Assembly (NCBI RefSeq): GCF_007833275.1
Contig: NZ_CP042241.1
Span: forward strand, 2,232,001-2,296,000
DNA length: 64,000 bases
From: Salarchaeum sp. JOR-1
Lineage (GTDB): Archaea > Halobacteriota > Halobacteria > Halobacteriales > Halobacteriaceae
Direction of reading: 5' to 3'
The translations under genes and the position numbers were made by a program. Numbering within the stretch: the stretch's first letter is position 1; each line of letters starts with the position of its first letter. This document shows positions 17,690 through 26,623 of this stretch, in pieces. The notes under the pieces are model-generated. The model had not been told where the DNA came from and did not search any database. It was given only the letters and a program-made list of their open reading frames with translations.

Positions 17690-19114
17690 TTAGTTATCGA
17701 GGGCGTGCCAGGAGAGGCGGGGGTCGCGCGCGGCTTCCGTCTGGTCGATCCGGCGCGCGGTCGTCCGTTCCGGCGCGCTCTCGATAGTTTCGGTGTCCTC
17801 GTCGGCGACGGCGTTGAACGCGGCGGCGAGCTGGTCGAGCGTGCGCTTTCCCTCCACCTCGGTCGGTTCAGTCATCAGCGCCTCGCTGACGATCTCCGGC
17901 CACTTCGTCGTCGGCGGGTGGACGGCGTAGTCGAGCATGCGTTTAGCTACGTCCGCGGCGTCCTGGTCGCCCGCGGACGCGACGAACTCGTGGTGGAACG
18001 GCCCGAACGGAACGTCGTAGTCGACCTGTTCGGCGAGGTAGTTCGCGTTCAGCACGGCCTTCGCCGAGGCGTCGCTGAGCCCGTCGTCGCCGAGCCGGGC
18101 GATGTACGCGTACGCCTTCACGAGCACGAGCCAGTTCCCGTAGAACCCGTGGACTTTCCCGATGCTGGACGCGGGTTCGAAGAACTCGAAGCCGGAGTCG
18201 GTCTCCCTGACCTGGGGGTTCGGGAGGAACGACGCGAGGTCTTCGGTGACGCCGACGGGGCCCGCGCCGGGGCCGCCGCCGCCGTGCGGGGTGGCGAACG
18301 TCTTGTGGACGTTGAAGTGCATGATGTCGAAGCCCATGTCGCCGGGACGGGCGCGGCCGAGGAGCGCGTTCAGGTTCGCGCCGTCGTAGTAGAGCAACCC
18401 GCCGGCGTCGTGGACGATGTCCGCGATTTCCTCGATGTCGCGCTCGAACAGCCCGAGCGTGTTCGGGTTCGTGAGCATCAACGCGGCGGTGTTCTCGCCG
18501 ACCGCGGCGTCGAGGGCGTCAAGGTCGACACGGCCGTCGTCAGCGGACGGGAGTTCGACCACGTCGTACCCGCCGAGCGCGGCGGACGCGAAGTTCGTGC
18601 CGTGCGCCGAGTCGGGGATGACGATTTCGTCGCGTTGTGCGCCCTCACCCTGGGACTCGTGGTACGCCTTCGCGAGCAGGATGCCGGCGAACTCGCCGGC
18701 CGCGCCCGCGGGCGGCTGGAGCGTCACCGCGTCCATCCCGCCGATCTTCTTCAGCTGTTCCTGGAGGCCGTGGAGGAGGCCGAGCGTTCCCTGCACGCTC
18801 TCCTCGGAGCGGTCGGGGTGGACGGCCGCCTCGGGGCGGGCCGCGAGGTCTTCGGTGAACTTCGGGTTGTACTTCATGGTGCACGACCCGAGCGGATAGG
18901 GGCCGGTGTCCACGCCGTAGTTCTGCTGGCTCAGTCTGACGTAGTGCCGGGCGAGTTCGGGTTCGGAGAGGGCGGGGAGTTCGAGCGAGTCCCGCGTGAG
19001 GTCGTCCGGGAGCGAGGACTCGACCTGGACTTCCTCGGTGCTCTTCTCGGAGAGCAGGGGTTCGTACTCGCCGTCGTCTTCCTGACTGAAGCGCGCCTGG
19101 TCGTAGCGCTCCAT
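17690..19114 (-). CDS. gcvPB: Glycine dehydrogenase (decarboxylating) subunit 2
   Basis: A 474-residue P-protein half. The PLP lysine is Lys271 in FNVHKTFATPHGGGGPG, the invariant P-protein site. PYPLGSCTMKYNP near residue 74 is the other family landmark. With GcvPA it decarboxylates glycine and passes the aminomethyl group to GcvH. It follows gcvPA directly (1 bp between the gcvPB start and the gcvPA stop), so the two are cotranscribed. Complete. Confidence 0.97.
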   Translation of the reverse strand: MERYDQARFSQEDDGEYEPLLSEKSTEEVQVESSLPDDLTRDSLELPALSEPELARHYVRLSQQNYGVDTGPYPLGSCTMKYNPKFTEDLAARPEAAVHPDRSEESVQGTLGLLHGLQEQLKKIGGMDAVTLQPPAGAAGEFAGILLAKAYHESQGEGAQRDEIVIPDSAHGTNFASAALGGYDVVELPSADDGRVDLDALDAAVGENTAALMLTNPNTLGLFERDIEEIADIVHDAGGLLYYDGANLNALLGRARPGDMGFDIMHFNVHKTFATPHGGGGPGAGPVGVTEDLASFLPNPQVRETDSGFEFFEPASSIGKVHGFYGNWLVLVKAYAYIARLGDDGLSDASAKAVLNANYLAEQVDYDVPFGPFHHEFVASAGDQDAADVAKRMLDYAVHPPTTKWPEIVSEALMTEPTEVEGKRTLDQLAAAFNAVADEDTETIESAPERTTARRIDQTEAARDPRLSWHALDN

Positions 19115-19115
19115 C

Positions 19116-20444
19116 TCAGGCCACCTCCTCGAACGCCGCGACGAGGTCGGGAATCGCGGGCTCGTTCGCGTCGGTCACGCACACCTGGAGTTCGTGGTCG
19201 CCGACGGCGTGCACGGCGAACCCCTCGGCTTCGAGGTCGGCGGCGACGGCGGGCGCGGGCTGGTCGGTGTGCGCGACGAACTCGCGGAAGTGGTGGCCGT
19301 CGTTGACGGGCGCGCGGACGCCCCGCACGTCGTCGAGTTCGCCGGCCAGCTCGCGGGGGAGTTCGACCATCTGTTCTGCGAGGTCGACGAGCCCCCCGGG
19401 GCCGAGTTGGGCGGCGTGAATCGCGGTGCGGAGCGCGACCCACGCCTGGTTCGTGCAGATGTTGGAGGTCGCGCGCTCGCGGCGGATGTGTTGCTCGCGC
19501 GTCTGGAGCGTCAGCGTGTACGCGCGCTTGCCCGCCGCGTCCTCGCTCGCGCCCACGAGGCGGCCGGGGACCTGCCGGAGGAAGTCCTCCCGGCAGGCGA
19601 ACAGGCCGAGCCCCATGCCGTAGCTCGTGGGCATCCCGAGGACGGCGGCGTCCCCGACGACCACGTCCGCACCCACGTCCGCAGGGCGCTGGAGGAGGCT
19701 GAGCGCGACCGGGTCAGAGCCGAGGCAGAACAGAGCGTCGTGGTCGTCCGCGACCGCGCCGATCTCGTTCAGCGACACTTCGATGACGCCCTCGGTGCTG
19801 GGGTTCTCGGCGTACACGAACAGGGTGTCGTCGTCCACGGTCTCGCGGAGCGCGTCGAGGTCGACCATGCCGTCCTCCGTGGGGTAGGTCTCGACGGTGA
19901 GGTCGTTGCCGGCGACGTAGTTCTCGACGACGCTCACGCGCTCCTCGCGGGTGTTCTCGGGGAGGAGGACGCGCGTGCCGTCCGCCTGCCGGACGCGCTT
20001 CGCGAGCAACGCGGCTTCAGCGAGCGCGGTCGCGGCGTCGTACATCGAGCAGTTCGCGATTTCGAGGCCCGTGAGTTCGACGAGGAGGCTCTGGTACTCG
20101 AACAGCACCTGCAGGAAGCCCTGCGTGATTTCGGGCTGGTACTGCGTGTACGAGGTGATGAACTCGGAGCGCTGGCTGATGGTGTCCACCAGCGAGGGGA
20201 CGTAGTGGTCGTAGTGCCCGCGCCCGAGGAACTCCGTCAGGTCGTCGTTGCGCGCGAGCAACGCCCCGATTTCGCGTCGCGTCTCCTGTTCCGTCCGGGC
20301 GTCGAGACCGTACTCGTCCGTGAACCGAACCGACTCGGGGATGTCGAAGAGGTCCTCGACGGAGTCAGCGTCGACGGCCGCGAGCATCTCCGCCGTCTCG
20401 TCGGGCGTGTGGGGCGCGTACGGGCTCCCTCCCGCGCCGCTCAT
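19116..20444 (-). CDS. gcvPA: Glycine dehydrogenase (decarboxylating) subunit 1
   Basis: A 442-residue protein with the N-terminal P-protein features [15 protein letters not shown] and [16 protein letters not shown], then [10 protein letters not shown]-like [15 protein letters not shown], and [13 protein letters not shown]. It is the partner half of the two-subunit archaeal/Gram-positive type P-protein and lacks the PLP lysine, which is in GcvPB. Third gene of the gcvT-H-PA-PB cluster, 154 bp after gcvH. That gap may hold a secondary promoter. Complete. Confidence 0.97.
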   Translation of the reverse strand: MSGAGGSPYAPHTPDETAEMLAAVDADSVEDLFDIPESVRFTDEYGLDARTEQETRREIGALLARNDDLTEFLGRGHYDHYVPSLVDTISQRSEFITSYTQYQPEITQGFLQVLFEYQSLLVELTGLEIANCSMYDAATALAEAALLAKRVRQADGTRVLLPENTREERVSVVENYVAGNDLTVETYPTEDGMVDLDALRETVDDDTLFVYAENPSTEGVIEVSLNEIGAVADDHDALFCLGSDPVALSLLQRPADVGADVVVGDAAVLGMPTSYGMGLGLFACREDFLRQVPGRLVGASEDAAGKRAYTLTLQTREQHIRRERATSNICTNQAWVALRTAIHAAQLGPGGLVDLAEQMVELPRELAGELDDVRGVRAPVNDGHHFREFVAHTDQPAPAVAADLEAEGFAVHAVGDHELQVCVTDANEPAIPDLVAAFEEVA

Positions 20445-20598
20445 CGCGTCTCACCACAGTGCGTTCGCATACGTGTCTCATGCGAGCGAGCGGATATCAT
20501 ACTCCCGGTTCCGGAACGCGAACCACTCCGGAATTAATACACGCCCGTGCATTACTCCGTCGCCAGTCAGGCGCAGAGTGGGCACGGACGCCGCAGAA

Positions 20599-20976
20599 TC
20601 ACTCGATTTGGTCGCGGTACTCCTCGGCGGTGAGGAGGTCGTCGAGGTCGCTCTCGTCGACGCCGTCGACTTCGAGCATCCAGCCGTCGCCAAAGGGTTC
20701 GTCGTTCACGAGTTCGGGCGCGTCTTCGAGGTCCGTGTTCGTGTCCGAAACCTCGCCGGAGACGGGGCTGTAGAGGTCGCTGACGGCCTTGATGGACTCC
20801 ACGATGCCGAACTGGTCGTCCTGTTCGAGGTCGTCGCCCTCGTCGGGGAGTTCGACGAACACCACGTCGCCGAGTTCGTCCTGCGCGAAGTCGCTGATTC
20901 CCACCCGTCCGGTGTCGGGGTCGTACCATTCGTGCGATTCGAGGTAGTACAGGTCGCTGGGTACGTCGAAGCTCAT
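20599..20976 (-). CDS. gcvH: Glycine cleavage system H protein
   Basis: A 125-residue acidic carrier protein. The lipoylation site is Lys63 in [21 protein letters not shown]-like sequence, the invariant H-protein context. The lipoyl arm shuttles the aminomethyl group from P-protein to T-protein. It starts 3 bp after the gcvT stop, showing cotranscription and coupling. Length is normal. Confidence 0.97.
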   Translation of the reverse strand: MSFDVPSDLYYLESHEWYDPDTGRVGISDFAQDELGDVVFVELPDEGDDLEQDDQFGIVESIKAVSDLYSPVSGEVSDTNTDLEDAPELVNDEPFGDGWMLEVDGVDESDLDDLLTAEEYRDQIE

Positions 20977-20979
20977 GGT

Positions 20980-22059
20980 TCAGTCGAGGAAGCGGGGTGT
21001 CCTAAGTTCTGCCTTCTTCTCGTCGCCGCGAATCACGACGCCGACCCGGTCGCCGGGCTCGAAGTCGGTGGAGACGTAGCCCAGTCCGATGGGTTCGTCG
21101 AGCGTCGGACTCATCGTGCCGCTCGTGAGTTCGCCGATGACGCGGCCGTCGCCGTCGGTCACGTCGTAGCCGTGTCGGGGGACGCCGCGCTCGCGCAGGA
21201 CGACGCCGCGGAACTTCTCCTCGACGCCTTCCTCCTTCGCGCGTTCGAGCGCGTCCCGTCCGACGAACTCCGTGTCGAGCTTGACCGTCCAGCCGATGCC
21301 GGCCTCGTAGGGCGTCCGGGGGTTCGACTCGGCATTGAAGTCCTGCCCGGAGAGCAGGAGGCCCGCCTCCATGCGGAGGGTGTCGCGCGCGCCGAGACCG
21401 CAGGGCTGGCAGTCGAACGCGTTCCAGACGGTTTCGGCGTGCTCGTTGTCGTAGACGAGTTCGAAGCCGTCCTCGCCCGTGTACCCCGACCGGGAGACGA
21501 GGCAGGAGACCCCGGCGACCTCGGTGCGCGTGGTCTCGAACATCGAGAGGTCGAGCACGGCCCCGGCGCTCGCGTCCGCGACGAGGTCGGGCGCGTTCGG
21601 CCCCTGCACGGCGACCATCCCGTACGCCGTGGTGCGGTTCTCGACGGTCGCGTCCAGCCCCCAGTCGTCCCGGTGGGCCGTCCAGCGGTCGGCCATCTGT
21701 TCGTCGTGGCCGGCGTTCGGCACGAAGAGGAAGCCGTCGCGGTCGGGGCGGTCGTAGACGACGGTGTCGTCGAGGAGGGATCCCTCGGCGGTGACGATGC
21801 TGGAGTAGTGGGCGTCGCCGGGGTCGAGCGCGCTCACGTCGTTCGTGGTGAGGCGCTGCATCAACTGTTCGGCGTCCGGGCCGGAGACTTCGATTTGGCC
21901 CATGTGAGAGACGTCGAAGACGCCGGCGTCCTCGCGGACGGCCGTGTGTTCCTCGCGGATGGAGTCGAACTCGACGGGCATCTCCCAGCCGCCGAAGTCG
22001 GTGAACGTCGCGCCGGCGGCGTCGTGGACGTCGCGGAGCGGTGGAGTCCGCAGTGACAT
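20980..22059 (-). CDS. gcvT: Aminomethyltransferase (glycine cleavage T protein)
   Basis: A 359-residue protein with the folate-binding GcvT fold: FGGWEMPVEF near residue 21, VFDVSHMGQIEV near 48, SRSGYTGEDGFEL near 190 and LTSGTMSPTLDEPIGLGYV near the C-terminus. It releases ammonia from the lipoyl-bound intermediate and makes methylenetetrahydrofolate. First gene of the gcv operon, which runs leftwards to 17690. Complete. Confidence 0.97.
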   Translation of the reverse strand: MSLRTPPLRDVHDAAGATFTDFGGWEMPVEFDSIREEHTAVREDAGVFDVSHMGQIEVSGPDAEQLMQRLTTNDVSALDPGDAHYSSIVTAEGSLLDDTVVYDRPDRDGFLFVPNAGHDEQMADRWTAHRDDWGLDATVENRTTAYGMVAVQGPNAPDLVADASAGAVLDLSMFETTRTEVAGVSCLVSRSGYTGEDGFELVYDNEHAETVWNAFDCQPCGLGARDTLRMEAGLLLSGQDFNAESNPRTPYEAGIGWTVKLDTEFVGRDALERAKEEGVEEKFRGVVLRERGVPRHGYDVTDGDGRVIGELTSGTMSPTLDEPIGLGYVSTDFEPGDRVGVVIRGDEKKAELRTPRFLD

Positions 22060-22101
22060 ACCCGTGTCGTCTCGCGCGGGGGTGAAAACTACGCGGGTTC
22101 G

Positions 22102-22266
22102 TTACGCTGGTTCGATGACGATCTTCTCCCCGACCTTCTTGAACACGACCTGGTCGCCGACCTCGACGTTCTCGCCCTGTGCGTCGAACTCTTCTCTGAC
22201 GGCTTTGATGAGGCTCATCCGCCAGCGATCCGTCACTTTCGTCGTTCCGAGAATCCGCTCGTCCAT
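22102..22266 (-). CDS. AbrB/SpoVT-like small DNA-binding protein
   Basis: A 54-residue protein from ATG 22266: MDERILGTTKVTDRWRMSL at the start and VEVGDQVVFKKVGEKIVIEPA at the end (read in two parts). The pattern of a short strand, an Arg/Ser-containing turn, then GDxVVFxxxxxxIVI is the swapped-hairpin AbrB DNA-binding domain. Such single-domain proteins act as transition-state regulators or antitoxins. No toxin partner is evident; the next gene upstream on the other strand is unrelated. It lies 42 bp before gcvT on the same strand and may be cotranscribed. Confidence 0.75.
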   Translation of the reverse strand: MDERILGTTKVTDRWRMSLIKAVREEFDAQGENVEVGDQVVFKKVGEKIVIEPA

Positions 22267-22330
22267 ACCACGGATAGACCGGGCGGCAGCCTTATGGCCT
22301 TGTAGCTATTTAGACGAAATAGTCACACAG

Positions 22331-22666
22331 GTGTCCGGGAACGTTCACTTCCGCGGCGGTGAAGAAGCGGCCGACGAGACGCGTGTCGTCGTCCTCAGGC
22401 CGGGTTCGACAGTCGTCCGCGACGGCGCGACCGTGGACGCGACCGTCCGCGTCGACATCGAGACCGGAACCGAGCGCACGAGCGTCTATCGGGGAACGAG
22501 CCTCGCCGACGCGACGGACGCGGCGGTCGAGGCGCTCGACGACCTCGACGCGCTCGGCGACGGCGGACTGGTCACCGTTCGGCGGCGCGAGTACTTCAGG
22601 CAGTACTGGTCTGCGAACCGGGTAGCGGACGTGACGCGCCGCCTCCGCGCCGCCGCCTACAAGTAA
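22331..22666 (+). CDS. Hypothetical haloarchaeal protein, 111 residues
   Basis: From GTG 22331 the frame gives SGNVHFRGGEEAADETRV, then VRVDIETGTERTSVYRGT and a C-terminal REYFRQYWSANRVADVTRR. There is no ATG nearby, so GTG is the best start. Codon use is strongly G/C-ending in this frame, supporting coding. It has no cysteines, membrane segments or signal peptide. I do not recognise it. Its last 10 bp overlap the convergent zinc-ribbon gene. Confidence 0.6.
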   Translation: MSGNVHFRGGEEAADETRVVVLRPGSTVVRDGATVDATVRVDIETGTERTSVYRGTSLADATDAAVEALDDLDALGDGGLVTVRRREYFRQYWSANRVADVTRRLRAAAYK

Positions 22667-22866
22667 TCGCGGAGCGCATCGAGGGGGTCGCCGTCGACCG
22701 CGAGGCTGTCGCAGCGGCGACACTGGAGGGAGACCGACACCGCGGGTCGGCCGTCGGCGGTGGCGTCTATCGGGAGCGTGTGCGAGAGCGTGAGCGAGAA
22801 CGCGGTGGTGTTGTCGCAGTTCGTGCAGTGCATGGTGCGCCAGCGGGTGTGTTCCGGGGCTGGCAT
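22657..22866 (-). CDS. Small zinc-ribbon protein
   Basis: A 69-residue protein from ATG 22866 with CTNC (Cys14, Cys17) and CRRC (Cys49, Cys52), a two-knuckle zinc ribbon. An internal ATG at residue 12 (MHCTNC) is an alternative start that keeps the whole zinc site. The middle segment is hydrophobic beta-like (AFSLTLSHTLPIDA; AVSVSLQ). No partner identified; such ribbons commonly bind nucleic acid or proteins in haloarchaea. Confidence 0.72.
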   Translation of the reverse strand: MPAPEHTRWRTMHCTNCDNTTAFSLTLSHTLPIDATADGRPAVSVSLQCRRCDSLAVDGDPLDALRDYL

Positions 22867-22890
22867 CCCGCGCTGGGTCGGCTTCCGCCT

Positions 22891-24576
22891 TCAATCCTCG
22901 CCCCGGTCGGGGACGTCGAGGCCGAGGTCGTCCGCGCGTTCGCGCCAGAACTCCTCGAACCCCTCCTCGTCGCTGCCGACGGTGGTTTCGCCGTCGCGGA
23001 CGCGGTTGAGTTTGAGGTTCACCTCTTCGAGGAGCTGTTCGCCCACGTCGTCGCTCACGATGCCCTCGCGCATCACGTCCATCACGGCGGATTTCTCCTG
23101 TTTGAGGATGCGGCGTTCGCCCGTGAGCTGTTGTTCACGCCGGATTTCGGGGTTGGTCTGGAGGAGTTCGTCGATGGCGTCTTCGAGCGCGGCTTCCTCG
23201 GCCTCGTACTCGTCGGAGAAGTCGCGGTAGACGGACGCGGGGAGTTCGCCGCGGCGGCGGAGGGACTCGGCGGCGTCGAGCGCGTCCTCGACGGCTCGCT
23301 TGCGTCCGGTGAGGAGCTCGTAGAGCCGCTGGGCGTCCGTTCGGGTGACGACGCCGAGGCGGTCGAGCACGCGCCCCATCGTGAGCCCCTGGACGACGAG
23401 GCTGAAAGCGGCGACGCCGAACACGAGCGCGCGGAGTTCCTCGCGGTAGGGCGTGCCGGCGGGGAGCCCGAGGACGAGCGCGACGGGGATGGACGCGTGG
23501 AGGCCGCCCCAGACGAGCACGTGCTGGTAGGCGAACGGGATGTCGCGGTCGACGAGGCGGTTGAGCGCGGCGCAGATGGGGTAGACGGCGAGTGCGCGCG
23601 CGAGCAGGACGAGCGGGATGGCGAGCGCGATGAGCGCGGCGTGTTCGACGAGCACGTCGATGGGGGTCGTGATGCCGATCATGAGGAAGATGAAGGTGTT
23701 CGCGAGGAACGCACCCGTCTCCAGAGTGTTGAACACCGTTATCTTCGTCTGGGGACTCATCGCGTTCTCGGCGGCGCGGTCGCCGACGAAGAGACCGGCG
23801 ACGACGACGGCGATGACGCCGGAGACGCCGAGGTAGTGTTCGGCGACGAGGAAGCTCCCGTACGCGAGGACGATTGCGAGCACGGTCTCGGTCATGTGCT
23901 CGTCGAGGTTGTACATCACGCGGTAGACGGCGTAGCCCGCGACGAGGCCGACGACGAGGCCGCCGCCGCTCACGACGAGGATTTCGAGCGCGACCGACCC
24001 GAGGCGGCCGGGCGTGAGGAGGTCGCTCGCGGTGAAGCCCGTCTGCTGGGACTCCTGCACGAGCTCGAGGAGAGTCATGAAGAGGACGACGCCGAGGCCG
24101 TCGTTGATGAGGCTCTCGCCCTCGACGAGCACGCTGAGGCGGTCGGGCGCGCCGAGCTCCTTGAAGAGCGCGAGCACGCTCACGGGATCCGTGGGGAGGA
24201 TCATCGCCGCGAACAGCAGCGCGACGAGGAGCGGGAAGTCGAAGGCGGTCGTTCCGACGTACCCGAGGACGGCGATGGAGACGACGAGGCCGACGCCCGC
24301 GAGCGCGAGAATCGGGAGGAGGTTCTCTCGGAAGCGTTCGAGCTCCGTGTTCACCGCGCCCTCGAAGAGGAGGGGTGGGAGGAGGACGAACAGGATGAGG
24401 TCGTGACTGATGGGGATGCCGGGATGCACGCCGAGGACGGACGCGGCGAGACCCGCGAGCAGGAGCGCGATGGTGTACGGGAACCGTCCGACCTTCGCGA
24501 CGAACACGCCGACCGCGGCGGCGATGATGAAGATGCCGACGAGGTCGAGCAACTGGGCTTCGATTCCGGTCGCCAT
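22891..24576 (-). CDS. Na+/H+ antiporter, CPA1 family
   Basis: A 561-residue protein. About twelve membrane helices fill residues 1-400, with the CPA1 hallmarks ILPTDPVSVLALF and VEGESLINDGLGVVLF, which contain the ion-binding Asp residues. A 150-residue acidic cytoplasmic tail follows, with coiled-coil-like helices (DEYEAEEAALEDAIDELLQ). Family members exchange Na+ (or K+) for H+ and support salt and pH homeostasis. Start MATGIEAQLL fits the first helix. Stands alone, close behind the zinc-ribbon gene on the same strand. Confidence 0.93.
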   Translation of the reverse strand: MATGIEAQLLDLVGIFIIAAAVGVFVAKVGRFPYTIALLLAGLAASVLGVHPGIPISHDLILFVLLPPLLFEGAVNTELERFRENLLPILALAGVGLVVSIAVLGYVGTTAFDFPLLVALLFAAMILPTDPVSVLALFKELGAPDRLSVLVEGESLINDGLGVVLFMTLLELVQESQQTGFTASDLLTPGRLGSVALEILVVSGGGLVVGLVAGYAVYRVMYNLDEHMTETVLAIVLAYGSFLVAEHYLGVSGVIAVVVAGLFVGDRAAENAMSPQTKITVFNTLETGAFLANTFIFLMIGITTPIDVLVEHAALIALAIPLVLLARALAVYPICAALNRLVDRDIPFAYQHVLVWGGLHASIPVALVLGLPAGTPYREELRALVFGVAAFSLVVQGLTMGRVLDRLGVVTRTDAQRLYELLTGRKRAVEDALDAAESLRRRGELPASVYRDFSDEYEAEEAALEDAIDELLQTNPEIRREQQLTGERRILKQEKSAVMDVMREGIVSDDVGEQLLEEVNLKLNRVRDGETTVGSDEEGFEEFWRERADDLGLDVPDRGED

Positions 24577-24657
24577 TACCAGGGGATTCGCCCGGCCGGG
24601 TGTAGTGTCTTGGGGCGGATCGGAACCGTTAGGCGGAGTCGGCTCCCTCCCCGTGGT

Positions 24658-25098
24658 ATGGGACTGCGCGACCTCGTTGACGGCGGGCGGCGGGTGGGCC
24701 TGTTCGTGGACGGGCCGAACGTGTTGCGCGAGGAGTTCGACGTGGACTTAGACGACGTGCGGGAGGCCGCCGCGGACGCGGGGACGCTCGCGGTCACTCG
24801 TCTCTACCTCGACCAGCACGCGACGCCGGGATTGATTCAGGCGGGCGAGGCACGGGGGTACGACGTGCGGGTGACGAGCGGGGACGTGGACGTGAAGCTC
24901 GCGGTGGACGCGACCGAGCTCGCGGTGACGGGCGATATCGACGTGCTCGCAATCGCGTCCCGCGACATCGACTTCAAGCCCGTGCTCGAGAAAGCGGCGC
25001 GCGGGGGCGTGGACACGCTCGCGGTCACGCCGGGCGAACACGGAAGTTCGGACGCGCTGCGGAACGCGGCGACGGACGCGGTACTGCTCGAAGAGTAG
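24658..25098 (+). CDS. NYN-domain (PIN-like) nuclease-fold protein
   Basis: A 146-residue protein from ATG 24658. VGLFVDGPNVL places Asp18 as the first metal ligand, DVDVKLAVDA in the middle supplies others, and LAIASRDIDFKPVLEKA is the last motif. This is the NYN/LabA-like PIN fold, whose members are predicted Mg-dependent RNases. No antitoxin partner is seen. It starts 81 bp from the divergent antiporter and is followed 32 bp later by the TatD-like hydrolase on the same strand. Confidence 0.85.
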   Translation: MGLRDLVDGGRRVGLFVDGPNVLREEFDVDLDDVREAAADAGTLAVTRLYLDQHATPGLIQAGEARGYDVRVTSGDVDVKLAVDATELAVTGDIDVLAIASRDIDFKPVLEKAARGGVDTLAVTPGEHGSSDALRNAATDAVLLEE

Positions 25099-25130
25099 GT
25101 TCTTCAGGCGGCCGCCCGCTATCCGTGAGT

Positions 25131-25973
25131 ATGCGCGACCTCGGCACGCCGGTTCTCGACGACCACATGCACCTCGACCCCGAGCACGCGCGGGGCATCG
25201 AGGCGGTGACGGACTTCGCGCGGAGCGGCGGCACCCACTTGCTCGTGGTGAACAAGCCCTCGTGGCACCTCGGCCCCCTCCCTGAGTCGCGGGAGGACTT
25301 CGAGCACGTGTTCGAGACGACCATCGAAATCGTGGAGCGGGCGACCGAAGAACTCCGGGGGCGGGCGTGGCCCGTGCTCGGCGTCCACCCCGGTCTGGTG
25401 TCGCAGTTGGTCGAGGACGGCCACAGTCCCGCGGACGCGGGCGACCTGATGCGGGCGGGACTGGAGGTTGCCGCGGAGTACGCCGCGTCGAGCGACGCGG
25501 TGGCGTTGAAGTCGGGGCGGCCGCACTACGACGTGTCCGAGGACGTGTGGGCGGCGTCGAACGACGTGATGCGGCACGCGTTCGCGCTCGCGGCCGACCG
25601 CGACCTCGCGGTGCAACTCCACACCGAGGCGACCGAAGACCTGACCGCGGTCGGGGAGTGGGCGGAAGCGGAGGGATTGGGGGCAGAGCGCGTGGTGAAG
25701 CACTACGCGGCGGGCGAACTCGCGGGCGTGACGCCGAGCGTGATGAGCGAGAAGGATCGACTGGAGCGCGCCGCAGAGCGCGGCGCGCCGTTCCTGATGG
25801 AGACTGATTTCGTGGACGACCCCGAGCGCCCGGGGATGGTGATGGGGCCGAAGACCGTTCCCCGTCGGGTGAACTGGCTACTCGAACACGGGTTCGAGGA
25901 CGCCGTCAGGAACGCGCACGTGGAGACGCCGCGAGCGGTCTACGGTATCGACACCCAGGCCTCCCTGGCCTAA
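25131..25973 (+). CDS. TatD-like metal-dependent hydrolase
   Basis: A 280-residue TIM-barrel protein. DDHMHLDPEHARG gives the first metal pair, GVHPGLV and AVQLHTEATEDL further ligands, VKHYAAG another, and LMETDFVDDPERPG the closing Asp. This matches the archaeal branch of TatD-type hydrolases (predicted COG1099). Substrate unknown. ATG 25131 is chosen over an in-frame GTG six bases earlier because MRDLGTPVLDDHMH matches the family start better. It probably shares a transcript with the NYN gene. Confidence 0.85.
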   Translation: MRDLGTPVLDDHMHLDPEHARGIEAVTDFARSGGTHLLVVNKPSWHLGPLPESREDFEHVFETTIEIVERATEELRGRAWPVLGVHPGLVSQLVEDGHSPADAGDLMRAGLEVAAEYAASSDAVALKSGRPHYDVSEDVWAASNDVMRHAFALAADRDLAVQLHTEATEDLTAVGEWAEAEGLGAERVVKHYAAGELAGVTPSVMSEKDRLERAAERGAPFLMETDFVDDPERPGMVMGPKTVPRRVNWLLEHGFEDAVRNAHVETPRAVYGIDTQASLA

Positions 25974-26011
25974 AAGAAAGGACTTTCACCCGGGCGGCCG
26001 GCGTTCTGGGT

Positions 26012-26590
26012 ATGAGTGAGAACGAAGAAGAGTACTACGCGGACGAACGCTGGCAGAACTGGCTCGACCGGCTTCGGGACGAAGACCTCGACCCCGAGGA
26101 AGAGGACTCCGCCCGCCTCCTCCTGAACCTCCAGGACGACGTGGCCATCGCCGTCGCGAAAATCGTCACCGACCACCAGGACGGCGACCTGGACGCGGAG
26201 GAGACGCTGGACGAACTCGCGAAGATTCGGGAGACCGTGCTCGCGGAACCCGACATCGCGGACGAGGACACGCTGATGCTCGTGGACGGCGTGCAGACGA
26301 GCCTCGTCGCCGTGTTCTACTCCGCCGAGCAGTACGTCGCGGACGGCGTCGCGGACGAAGCGAGCGTCGAGGAGTACGTGCAGGCCGCCGCGGGCGCGGA
26401 GGACGAAGAGGACTTCGACCGCGCGCTCGGCCTCGCCGCCTGCGCCGGCACCCGCATCATCGACGGCGACGACCTCCCGATGGAGCTCGCGGACGACCTC
26501 GAATACGGACTGGTCGTCGAGTGGGTGAACGGCCTGGACAGCCTCCAGAGCGCGCTCGCACAGCCCGAAGTCGTCGAAGAAGACGAGTAA
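26012..26590 (+). CDS. DUF2150-like acidic protein
   Basis: A 192-residue, very acidic helical protein: YYADERWQNWLDRL near the start, LNLQDDVAIAVAKIV at about 45, then FYSAEQYVADGV and VVEWVNGLDSLQSAL at the end. It has no cysteines, signal or membrane segment. The pattern matches the haloarchaeal family I know as DUF2150, of unknown function. It precedes the pilin-like gene by 33 bp on the same strand, so they may be cotranscribed. Confidence 0.75.
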   Translation: MSENEEEYYADERWQNWLDRLRDEDLDPEEEDSARLLLNLQDDVAIAVAKIVTDHQDGDLDAEETLDELAKIRETVLAEPDIADEDTLMLVDGVQTSLVAVFYSAEQYVADGVADEASVEEYVQAAAGAEDEEDFDRALGLAACAGTRIIDGDDLPMELADDLEYGLVVEWVNGLDSLQSALAQPEVVEEDE

Positions 26591-26623
26591 GGATTTATCC
26601 CGCTCGGACGGAAAGCAGAGGTA

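Noticed and set aside
22780-25098. Long + strand frame opposite the Na+/H+ antiporter
   Set aside because: Acidic shadow of the antiporter gene; only its last part from 24658 is real (NYN protein).
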